NCBI RefSeq assembly: GCF_008039875.1
Contig: NZ_VRUU01000050.1
Location: forward strand, 1 to 38,545
Length of the DNA stretch: 38,545 nt
Direction: 5' to 3'
Source of the DNA: Methylobacterium sp. WL119
Lineage (GTDB): Bacteria > Pseudomonadota > Alphaproteobacteria > Rhizobiales > Beijerinckiaceae
This document shows positions 32,012 to 38,545 of this stretch, piece by piece (position 1 is the stretch's first letter; every line of letters starts with the position of its first letter). The notes under the pieces are model-generated. The model saw only the letters and a program-made list of their open reading frames with translations. It ran no database searches and was not told the origin of the DNA. The translations under genes were made by a program, and so were the position numbers.

Positions 32012-33817
32012 ATGAGCCGCACCCGCTTCCAGACCTTCGACGATTCGAGCCACCGCAAGGCGGCGGAGCGCGTCGCCGCCCTTCGTGCCGCCCTTCGGGA
32101 AGCCGGCGTCGACGGCTTCGTCGTGCCGCGGGCCGACGAGCACCAATCCGAATACGTCCCGGCCAATGCCGAGCGTCTCGCCTGGCTGACCGGGTTCACC
32201 GGCTCGGCCGGCACTGCCGTGATCCTGGCGGATGCCGCGGCGCTGTTCGTCGACGGACGCTACACCCTGCAGGCGCCGGAACAGGTCGATCCCGGCGTGG
32301 TCGCGATCGTGCCGCTCGCCGAGAGCACCGCCGAGGCCTGGATCGCCCGGACGCTGCGGCGCGGCGCGGTGCTCGGCTACGATCCCTGGCTGCATACGCC
32401 CGATGGCGTCGCCCGCCTGGAACGCGCGGCCGCCAAGGCCGGCGCGGAGGTGAAGGCGCTCTCCGAGAACCCGGTGGACGCGGTCTGGGCCGGGCGACCG
32501 AAGCCTCCGGCCGGACGCGTCGCCGCCCATCCGCTGGATTTCGCCGGAGAGGCCGCGAGCGAGAAGATCGCGCGCATCCGCGCCGAGCTCGAGACCGGCC
32601 AGTGCGATGCGCTGGTGATCTCCGATCCGCACAACCTCGCCTGGGCGTTCAACCTGCGCGGGGCCGACGTCGGCCACACGCCGCTCGCGCTCGGCTACGC
32701 CGTCCTGCCGCGCGAGGGCCGGCCGCGGCTCTTCCTCGCCTCCGGCGACGTGACGGCGGAGGCGCGCGACGCGCTCGGACCGATCGCCGACATCGACGGG
32801 CGCGACGCGTTCGAGCCGGCGCTCGGCGAGCTCGCGGGCAAGCGCGTGCGCCTCGATGCGGCGACGGGCGCGGTCGCGCTGAAGGAACGCGTCGCGGCGG
32901 TGGGCGGCACCGCCGACGTCGGCCCGGACCCGATCACCGCGATGAAGGCGGTGAAGAACCAGGCCGAGATCGCCGGCGCCCGAGCCGCGCACCGGCGCGA
33001 CGGGGCGAGCGTGGTGCGCTTCCTCGCTTGGCTCGACGGGCAGGACGCGCCGAGCGAGATCGCCGCGGTGGAGGCGCTAGAGGATTTTCGCGCGGCCGGC
33101 GGGGATCTGCGCGACGTCTCGTTCCCCACGATCTCCGGCTCCGGGCCGAACGGGGCGATCGTGCATTACCGGGTGACGCGCGCCACCGACCGGAGGGCGG
33201 CGCCGGGCGAGCTGTTCCTGATCGATTCCGGCGCGCAATACCCCGACGGCACCACCGACATCACCCGCACGGTGGCGGTGGGCGCACCGAGCGCGGAGAT
33301 GCGCGATCGTTACACCCGCGTGCTGCGCGGCCACGTCGCCATCGGCCGCGCGGTCTTCCCCAAGGGCACCACCGGCGCGCAGATCGACACCCTGGCGCGC
33401 CTGCCGCTCTGGGAGGCCGGCCTCGACTTCGACCACGGCACCGGCCACGGCGTCGGCGCCTTCCTGTCGGTGCACGAAGGCCCGCAGCGCATCGCCAAGA
33501 CCGGGACGGTGGCGCTCGAGCCGGGCATGATCCTCTCCAACGAGCCGGGCTATTACCGGGCGGGCGCCTACGGCATCCGCATCGAGAACCTCGTCCTCGT
33601 CGAGCCCCGCACGGTGCCCGGCGGCGAGCGCCCGGTGCTCGGCTTCGAGACCCTGACGCTCGTCCCCTACGATCGCCGCCTGATCGTGCCGGAGATGCTG
33701 AGCCCGGACGCGCGCGCCTGGGTCGACGCCTACCACGCCCGCGTCCGCGACGTGTTGTCCGCCGACCTCGACCCGGAGACGCGGGCCTGGCTGGAGCGGG
33801 CGACGGCGGCGCTTTGA
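32012..33817 (+). CDS. Xaa-Pro aminopeptidase (aminopeptidase P, M24B)
   Basis: A 601-residue three-domain aminopeptidase P of the large (eukaryote-like) type. It removes N-terminal residues that precede proline. The two creatinase-like N-terminal domains run to about residue 310 (WLTGFTGSAGTAVIL). The C-terminal pita-bread domain supplies the metal ligands: LIDSGAQYPDGTTDITRT (two Asp), FDHGTGHGVGAFLSVHEGP (His), EPGMILSNEPGYY (Glu) and IRIENLVLV (Glu). All five ligands are visible. ATG 32012 gives the normal start SRTRFQTFDD. Confidence 0.93.
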   Translation: MSRTRFQTFDDSSHRKAAERVAALRAALREAGVDGFVVPRADEHQSEYVPANAERLAWLTGFTGSAGTAVILADAAALFVDGRYTLQAPEQVDPGVVAIVPLAESTAEAWIARTLRRGAVLGYDPWLHTPDGVARLERAAAKAGAEVKALSENPVDAVWAGRPKPPAGRVAAHPLDFAGEAASEKIARIRAELETGQCDALVISDPHNLAWAFNLRGADVGHTPLALGYAVLPREGRPRLFLASGDVTAEARDALGPIADIDGRDAFEPALGELAGKRVRLDAATGAVALKERVAAVGGTADVGPDPITAMKAVKNQAEIAGARAAHRRDGASVVRFLAWLDGQDAPSEIAAVEALEDFRAAGGDLRDVSFPTISGSGPNGAIVHYRVTRATDRRAAPGELFLIDSGAQYPDGTTDITRTVAVGAPSAEMRDRYTRVLRGHVAIGRAVFPKGTTGAQIDTLARLPLWEAGLDFDHGTGHGVGAFLSVHEGPQRIAKTGTVALEPGMILSNEPGYYRAGAYGIRIENLVLVEPRTVPGGERPVLGFETLTLVPYDRRLIVPEMLSPDARAWVDAYHARVRDVLSADLDPETRAWLERATAAL

Positions 33818-34043
33818 AGCGGATCGCACGCATCTCGGGAAGCGGCGCATGCCACCTCTATCGGGAAGGCGCATGGCGTTCTGGTGTCGGCACTTGTCGC
33901 TGCTCCGCCCCTGCCGACGATAGCGACGTGTTCCGACCGCCCCGTAATACCCTCTGCAACAACGCCCACCGCGAGCAGGCTTCCTCATGGACGACATGTG
34001 CCGTCCCGACACTTGGCCGGAGGTAGGTGCGCCTTGAATGGGA

Positions 34044-34058
34044 TAGCACCCAGTGCTA
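34044..34058. promoter_or_regulatory. Putative operator of the toxin-antitoxin pair
   Basis: TAGCAC-CCA-GTGCTA is a perfect inverted repeat with 6-bp arms ending 9 bases before the assigned toxin start. It is the natural place for autoregulatory binding by the HTH antitoxin. The flanking 33818-34043 shows no supportable gene. Confidence 0.5.
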
Positions 34059-34067
34059 CCTCAACGC

Positions 34068-34469
34068 ATGGCCCATGACGCTGCTGGCATCGAAGCCGGC
34101 GGAAGGACCGGGCGGATTTTCAGGACGGCCGTGTTCTCCCGCATGGCCCGAAAAGCGCGCGTCAAGGACTCGGAGCTGTGCGAGGCCATTCGCGAGGTGA
34201 TGCGTGGGCAGGCGGACGACCTTGGCGGCGGGGTCTTCAAGAAGCGCCTGAACAAGAACATGCACCGCAGCATCATCCTCGCGAAGGGTGGCCGGCACTG
34301 GGTGTACGCATACCTCTTCGCCAAGAAGGACCGCGGAAACATCGACGACGATGAGCTACGGGATTTCAAGCTGCTCGCGAAGGCCTATTCCACTCTGAGC
34401 GATAAGCAGATCGATACGCTTCTCGCCGATAAAGACTTAGTAGAGATCTGTGATGACCGCCAAACGTAA
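34068..34469 (+). CDS. HigB/RelE-type toxin of a type II toxin-antitoxin pair
   Basis: A 133-residue protein. The core KARVKDSELCEAIREVMRG, LGGGVFKKRLNKNMHRSIIL, then KGGRHWVYAYLFAKKDRGNI closely fits the RelE/HigB-like mRNA-interferase group that is paired with XRE antitoxins encoded downstream. Family members usually begin near the IFRTAVFSRMARK stretch, so the first 20-odd residues from ATG 34068 may not be translated; GTG 34131 is another candidate. The gene overlaps the antitoxin by 17 bases. Its codons and local GC are clearly less biased than in flanking genes, suggesting acquisition. Confidence 0.82.
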   Translation: MAHDAAGIEAGGRTGRIFRTAVFSRMARKARVKDSELCEAIREVMRGQADDLGGGVFKKRLNKNMHRSIILAKGGRHWVYAYLFAKKDRGNIDDDELRDFKLLAKAYSTLSDKQIDTLLADKDLVEICDDRQT

Positions 34470-34776
34470 GTACAAAAGTGACATTTCTGAGGCGATCCAC
34501 TCCTCGGCATCGATGCTGCACAAGGTGGGAGCGCTCGATAAGCTCTCCATGCGTGATCTGGATGCTCGGCATCTCGTGGTGCCCGATGTGATCGACCCAG
34601 CACAAATCAAGCATATCCGCCTTGCGAACAATGTCAGCCAGCCGTTGTTCGCGCGCTATCTCAACACCAGCAAGAGCACGGTTGAGAAGTGGGAGACCGG
34701 CGCCAAGCGGCCAAGTGGCATGGCCCTTAAGCTTCTCGCGGTCGTGGAGAAGCACGGCATCGCAGTCCTGGCCTGA
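34453..34776 (+). CDS. HigA-type XRE antitoxin
   Basis: A 107-residue DNA-binding protein. A helix-turn-helix of the XRE/COG2944 type is at residues 53-88: IKHIRLANNVSQPLFARYLN, then STVEKWETGAKRPSGMALKLL. The N-terminal part (ISEAIHSSASMLHKVGAL) is the usual toxin-contacting extension. It should neutralise the overlapping toxin and repress the operon through the upstream inverted repeat. ATG 34453 is used, and GTG 34450 is one codon earlier. The frame continues open past its TGA into the transposase remnant. Confidence 0.88.
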   Translation: MTAKRKYKSDISEAIHSSASMLHKVGALDKLSMRDLDARHLVVPDVIDPAQIKHIRLANNVSQPLFARYLNTSKSTVEKWETGAKRPSGMALKLLAVVEKHGIAVLA

Positions 34777-35199
34777 GCCACCACGCGTCAGCTCACGGCG
34801 GGCCCGCCGCGCCGAGATGCCTGGCAGCAAAGGCGTGTCACGGTTCTTCCGCAAAATGCCTTCGACCCAGCCATTGCCCGCATCGGCACGGATGGCGCCG
34901 GCCCGCACCTGCCGGCCATCGCCGAGAGCGGGAAGATCGGGCTGCCGCCTCGCGCGCCGATCAGCGACGTCACCAGGCATCGGCAGCAAGGCATCGCGAG
35001 CGACCACGTTTGGATAAAGCAGTCGATGTTGCGGGCGGGCGGCTTTCGCTCGTTCGACACAGCGGGACGCACGATCCAGGCCTTCGATGTCGTGCTCTGG
35101 CTGCGCAAAGGCTTCGGCTTCGCCGACGCGCGGACGATGAACGCGCGGAACCGGTCGCTCGCGCTCTGCTTGGGGCTTGCCCGGTCGATCATAGGGTGA
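34777..35199 (+). pseudogene. IS6-family transposase remnant (C-terminal half)
   Basis: The open frame directly after the antitoxin stop has no start codon but encodes a degraded transposase end. Visible pieces are RIGTDGAGPHLPAI (second catalytic Asp region), GIASDHVWIKQSMLRAGGF, then RSFDTAGRTIQAF, VVLWLRKGFGFA and ARNRSLALCLGLA. IS6-type transposases carry IEADH or IESDH where this copy has IASDH, so the catalytic Glu is lost. The N-terminal half and inverted ends are missing. The minus-strand ORF over the same DNA is a shadow. From 35200 to 35358 I see no gene. Confidence 0.75.
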
Positions 35200-35358
35200 G
35201 AGCGGGACCGCAGGGGTCGTTTCGCGTCTCGGATCCAAGACCTGGGTTACGTGCTCCGTTCCAACCTGTCGCAAGCCCACGATTTTACCCTCCGCCGGTT
35301 CGGGCCTATGAGGATGGCGGCGTGAAACCGTCGTCGTCGGTCGCGCGATAAGGACCGC

Positions 35359-37518
35359 ATGATCCGCGCAGCCGCCCTCCTCCTGTCCCTGCTCGCGTGG
35401 CCGGTCGCGGCCCAGGGCTTCAAGCCGCCGGCCGACCTCGTGCGGGCGAGCCTCGCGGCGGAGCCCGCGGCGGTGGCGGGCGCCACGCCGTTCACCGTCG
35501 CCATCCGCATGGCGATGAAGCCGGGCTGGCACGTCTACTGGCGCAATCCCGGCGATTCCGGCCTGCCGCCGGAGGTGACCTGGACGCTGCCGGCGGGCTT
35601 CTCGGCCTCGGCGATCCAGTGGCCGGCGCCGCACCGCATCCCGATCGCGACGCTGATGAACTTCGGCTACGAGGGGGAGGCGATCCTGCTCGTGCGGGTC
35701 ACGCCGCCGCCGAGCCTCGACCCGGCCGCGCCGGTGACGCTGGCGGGCAAGCTCACCTATCTCGTGTGCGAGACGGAGTGCATTCCCGGCTCGGCCGATC
35801 TCGCCCTGACGCTGCCGGTCGCGCGCGAGGCCACGGCCGATCCCGGCAACGTCGACCTGTTCGCCCGCGCCCGCGCCGCCCTGCCCAAGCGCGCGCCGTG
35901 GCCGGTGCGGCTTTCGAGCCAGGGCGACCGGCTCGCCCTCGACCTCGAGGCTCCGGGCCTCGCCGCGGACACGGTCCGCGCGGTGGCGTTCTTTCCCTAT
36001 TCCGAGACGGCGATCGACAACGCCGCGCCGCAGCCCTTCACCGTCGACGCTTCGGGCCTCCACCTGACGCTGACCCGCGCGACGCCCGCCGACCCCGCGC
36101 CCGAATCGCTGCCCGGCGTGCTGGCGATCGACGAGGACACCGGCGGCGGCCTCGTTCGGCAGGCCTTCGCGCTCGGCGACGAGGCGCCGCTCGCCGGCGG
36201 CGGCGCGATGCCGAGCGTGGCGCCGGCGGCGGCGCGCACCGACCCGGCCGAGGCGCTGACCCTGTGGACCGCGGCCGGCCTCGCGCTGCTCGGCGGCCTG
36301 ATCCTCAACCTGATGCCCTGCGTCTTCCCGGTGCTGTCGATCAAGGTGCTGAGCCTGGTGAGGCATTCCGGCGAAGCGCCGGCGCGGGTCCGGCTGCACG
36401 GGCTCGCCTACACCGCGGGGGTGCTGGCGGCCTTCCTGGCGCTGGCCGCGCTGCTGATCGCCCTGAAGGCCGGCGGCGCCGGGATCGGCTGGGGCTTCCA
36501 GCTGCAATCGCCGACCGTGGTGGCGGCTTTGGCCTACCTGCTCTTCGCCATGGGCCTGAGCCTGTCGGGCATGCTTCACCTCGGCGGGCGGCTGGCCGGG
36601 CTCGGCGACGGGCTGACCCGGCGGGCCGGGCTCCAAGGCTCATTCTTCACCGGCGTGCTCGCGACGGTCGTGGCCACGCCGTGCACCGCCCCGTTCATGG
36701 GCTCGGCCGTGGGCTTCGCGCTGACGCAGTCGACCGCTGCCGGCCTCGTCGTGTTCGCGAGCCTCGGCCTCGGCCTCGCCCTGCCCTTCCTGGCGCTCAC
36801 CCTGTGGCCGCCGGCGCTGCGCGCCCTGCCCCGGCCCGGTGCCTGGATGGACGTGCTGAAGCAGGCCCTCGCCTTCCCGATCTACGCCACGGTCGCATGG
36901 CTGGTCTGGGTGCTGGCGCAGCAGGTCGGGCCGCAGGGCCTGCTCGCGGCGCTGATCGGGCTGGTGCTGATGGGCTTCGCCGCCTGGGCGTGGGAGCTCG
37001 GCCGCGACGCGCGGCCGGTCCGGGCGCAGCTCGCCCGCGGCCTCGCGGTGCTCGCCGTCGCCGGCGTGGCGGGGCTCGCCCTCACCCTCGATCACGACCG
37101 CGTCGCACCGGGGGCTCAGGCCCGGGCCGAGGGGATCGAGCCGTTCACGCAGGCCCGCCTCGACGCGCTGCTGGCGAGCGGCCGGCCGGTCTTCGTCGAC
37201 ATGACGGCGGCGTGGTGCATCACCTGCCAGGTCAACGAGCGCACCTCGCTCGGGACGGCGGCGGTCGGCGCGGCGATGCGCGCGCGCGACGTCACGTATC
37301 TCAGGGGCGACTGGACCAACCAGAACCCGGAGATCACCCGCCTGCTCGAGCGCCACGGCCGGAGCGGCGTGCCGCTCTACCTGCTCTACGCGGGTGCCGG
37401 AGAGCCGACGGTTCTGCCGCAGATCCTCACCGAGGGGACGATGCTGAGCGCGCTGGACGCCGTGAAGGCGACGGGCCGCAGCGCGGGGCTCGACGGCGGG
37501 GGGACGAAGGTCCCCTGA
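35359..37518 (+). CDS. Thiol:disulfide interchange protein, ScsB/DsbD type
   Basis: A 719-residue membrane protein that carries reducing power from the cytoplasm to periplasmic thiols. A signal peptide (residues 1-19) precedes a periplasmic N-terminal domain of about 250 residues with Cys137 and Cys141 (VCETECIPG). Next is a DsbD-like core of about eight membrane segments with the redox cysteines in LMPCVFPVLSIK (about 321) and TPCTAPFMGSAVG (about 442). A C-terminal thioredoxin-like domain with AAWCITCQ (Cys620, Cys623) completes it. All three cysteine pairs of the relay are present. The long N-terminal domain points to the ScsB branch and not to classical DsbD. It stands alone here. Confidence 0.92.
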   Translation: MIRAAALLLSLLAWPVAAQGFKPPADLVRASLAAEPAAVAGATPFTVAIRMAMKPGWHVYWRNPGDSGLPPEVTWTLPAGFSASAIQWPAPHRIPIATLMNFGYEGEAILLVRVTPPPSLDPAAPVTLAGKLTYLVCETECIPGSADLALTLPVAREATADPGNVDLFARARAALPKRAPWPVRLSSQGDRLALDLEAPGLAADTVRAVAFFPYSETAIDNAAPQPFTVDASGLHLTLTRATPADPAPESLPGVLAIDEDTGGGLVRQAFALGDEAPLAGGGAMPSVAPAAARTDPAEALTLWTAAGLALLGGLILNLMPCVFPVLSIKVLSLVRHSGEAPARVRLHGLAYTAGVLAAFLALAALLIALKAGGAGIGWGFQLQSPTVVAALAYLLFAMGLSLSGMLHLGGRLAGLGDGLTRRAGLQGSFFTGVLATVVATPCTAPFMGSAVGFALTQSTAAGLVVFASLGLGLALPFLALTLWPPALRALPRPGAWMDVLKQALAFPIYATVAWLVWVLAQQVGPQGLLAALIGLVLMGFAAWAWELGRDARPVRAQLARGLAVLAVAGVAGLALTLDHDRVAPGAQARAEGIEPFTQARLDALLASGRPVFVDMTAAWCITCQVNERTSLGTAAVGAAMRARDVTYLRGDWTNQNPEITRLLERHGRSGVPLYLLYAGAGEPTVLPQILTEGTMLSALDAVKATGRSAGLDGGGTKVP

Positions 37519-37573
37519 AGCTTGGTAAAAATATAATTTTCGTAGGACTGAAATCACTTCAGTGTGCGCGACG

Positions 37574-37672
37574 GCTCCCTCTCCCATGGGGAAAGGGTTG
37601 GGGTGAGGGGCGTGACCGACCCGGATGACTCACGCCCCTCATCCTGTCCTTCTCCCCATGGGAGAAGGGACC
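37574..37672. repeat. Palindromic repeat of a second family
   Basis: The outer arms TCCCTCTCCCATGGGGAAAG and TTCTCCCCATGGGAGAAGGGA are imperfect inverted repeats, and inner GGTGAGGGGCGTGA pairs with TCACGCCCCTCATCC. It lies between the convergent dsbD-type gene and phoB and could act as a transcription end. It is distinct in sequence from the 3649/16497 family. Confidence 0.8.
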
Positions 37673-37726
37673 CACGGCAGGTCGCGGATCGTTGCGATCG
37701 CTTGAGCCGTCCACCGAAAGCCGAAC

Positions 37727-38428
37727 TCAATCCTCGCCCGAGAACGTCTCGTCGAAGGCGTACCCCGAGCCGCGGACGGTGCGGATCGGGTCGGTCTCGC
37801 CGGCGCGGTTCAGGGCCTTGCGCAGGCGGCCGACATGCACGTCGACGGTGCGCTCGTCGATGTAGACGTCGTGGCCCCATACGCCGTCGAGGAGCTGCTC
37901 GCGGGAATAAACCCGGCCGGGGCTCTGCATCAGGAACTCGAGCAGCTTGAACTCGGTCGGCCCGAGGTGGATCTCGCCGCCGGCCCGGCGCAGGCGATGG
38001 CTGTCGCGGTCGAGCTCGATGTCGCCGGCTTCCAGCAGGTTCGCGACGTGGCTGGGCTTGGCGCGCCGCAGCAGCGCGCGGACGCGCGCCAGCAGTTCCG
38101 GCACGGAGAACGGCTTGACGATGTAGTCGTCGGCCCCCGTCCCGAGGCCGCGGATGCGGTCGCCCTCCTCGCCGCGGGCGGTGAGCATGATGACCGGCAG
38201 GGACACCGTCTCGCGCCGCGCCCGCACCCGGCGGCACAGCTCGATTCCGGAGAGCCCCGGCAGCATCCAGTCCAGCAGGATCAGGTCGGGCACCTGCTCC
38301 TGCAGGCGCAGCTCGGCCTCGTCGCCGCGGGCGGCGGAATCGACCTCGAAGCCCTCGGCTTCGAGGTTGTAGCGCAGGAGGGTGGTCAGCGCCTCCTCGT
38401 CCTCGACGATCAGGATCCGCGTACGCAT
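37727..38428 (-). CDS. phoB: Phosphate regulon response regulator PhoB
   Basis: A 233-residue OmpR-type response regulator that activates phosphate-starvation genes. The receiver domain (1-120) has phospho-acceptor Asp53 in LILLDWMLPG, the acidic pocket at Glu9/Asp10, Thr in VIMLTARG and Lys in YIVKPFS. The winged-helix DNA-binding domain (130-230) has LGPTEFKLLEFLM, the recognition region RTVDVHVGRLRKAL and IRTVRGSGYAF. ATG 38428 is preferred over GTG 38437, with GGGAG 8 bases upstream. The sensor PhoR and PhoU are not in the window. Confidence 0.93.
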   Translation of the reverse strand: MRTRILIVEDEEALTTLLRYNLEAEGFEVDSAARGDEAELRLQEQVPDLILLDWMLPGLSGIELCRRVRARRETVSLPVIMLTARGEEGDRIRGLGTGADDYIVKPFSVPELLARVRALLRRAKPSHVANLLEAGDIELDRDSHRLRRAGGEIHLGPTEFKLLEFLMQSPGRVYSREQLLDGVWGHDVYIDERTVDVHVGRLRKALNRAGETDPIRTVRGSGYAFDETFSGED

Positions 38429-38478
38429 GCAGGGCACTCCCGGGCGGACCGCCCGACTTTCTCATCCATCGCCACGGA

Positions 38479-38545
38479 CCTCCCTCCCCCCTGAAGCGGG
38501 TCGGGAGAGGGGAGCGCCGTGTCCCGCGCGGTCGCTCCCCTCTCC
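38479..38545. repeat. Palindromic repeat cut by the window end
   Basis: It starts CCTCCCTCCCCCCTGAAGCG and continues with GGTCGGGAGAGGGGAGCG, mirrored by CGCTCCCCTCTCC at the very end. The inner block is identical in pattern to 3692-3741, so this is another copy of the helicase-type element, lying upstream of phoB. Confidence 0.8.

Noticed and set aside
30539..32992. Long minus-strand open frame of 817 codons opposite prmA and the aminopeptidase gene
   Set aside because: Shadow of well-supported plus-strand genes, with Arg/Gly/Ala-rich composition and no family features.
34788..35192. Minus-strand ORF of 134 codons in the gap after the antitoxin
   Set aside because: The plus strand carries recognisable IS6 transposase sequence over the same bases; the minus ORF has no family character.
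34366..36636. Minus-strand open frame of 756 codons crossing the antitoxin, IS remnant and dsbD-type gene
   Set aside because: It crosses unrelated plus-strand genes and shows no protein-like sequence.

Overview
The window is very GC-rich, densely coded DNA from an alphaproteobacterium. A Methylobacterium-like member of the Hyphomicrobiales (Rhizobiales) is the best guess. The basis is base composition, family content (DUF6460, DUF4142, DNA-ligase-associated helicase plus PdeM, Rmf/CrpP-like protein), large palindromic repeats, and five matches to the alphaproteobacterial EcfG promoter GGAAC-N16/17-CGTT. No species-level claim is made. No rRNA, tRNA, CRISPR array or replication origin was seen.

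Layout. 0-3 kb: tail of a cut gene, a MATE exporter, a small membrane protein and an alpha/beta hydrolase. 3-6.4 kb: a large Lhr-type helicase followed by the PdeM phosphoesterase, apparently translationally coupled. The helicase carries an in-frame palindromic repeat. 6.5-7.1 kb: a DUF4926/DUF6883 pair with overlapping start and stop. 7.1-14.5 kb: a complete C4 sugar-acid (tetronate) island. It holds OtnC and a LacI repressor on the minus strand and, divergently, an MFS permease, LtnD, OtnI, OtnK and DenD. A perfect 16-bp palindrome lies between the two arms. L-threonate and D-erythronate should each be oxidised, isomerised, phosphorylated and decarboxylated to dihydroxyacetone phosphate. 14.5-18 kb: a GH15 glucoamylase-like enzyme, then Dut and a CitE-like lyase on the minus strand. 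18-25.5 kb: DUF429, NUDIX, beta-carbonic anhydrase, DUF4142, acyltransferase, universal stress protein, an exported protein, HIT and NudC. Several of these sit behind EcfG-type promoters. 25.7-30.6 kb: a PAS-GGDEF-EAL protein, then modC and modB split by an opposing glutathione transferase gene, with no modA. 30.3-33.8 kb: a small stress-promoter-linked ORF, PrmA, an Rmf/CrpP-like protein and an aminopeptidase P. 34-35.2 kb: an acquired patch with a HigB/HigA-type toxin-antitoxin pair and an IS6-family transposase remnant. 35.3-38.5 kb: a ScsB/DsbD-type thiol reductase and PhoB.

The strongest unexpected signals are: (1) a palindromic element inside the helicase reading frame, with related copies elsewhere in the window; (2) the set of EcfG-type promoters, one driving a previously unremarkable 67-codon ORF and one pointing antisense into the c-di-GMP gene; (3) the helicase's apparent CTG start in a CTGA overlap; and (4) the DUF4926/DUF6883 couple as a possible toxin-antitoxin-like pair. 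Functions are assigned by recognising families and motifs by eye; no database search was run.
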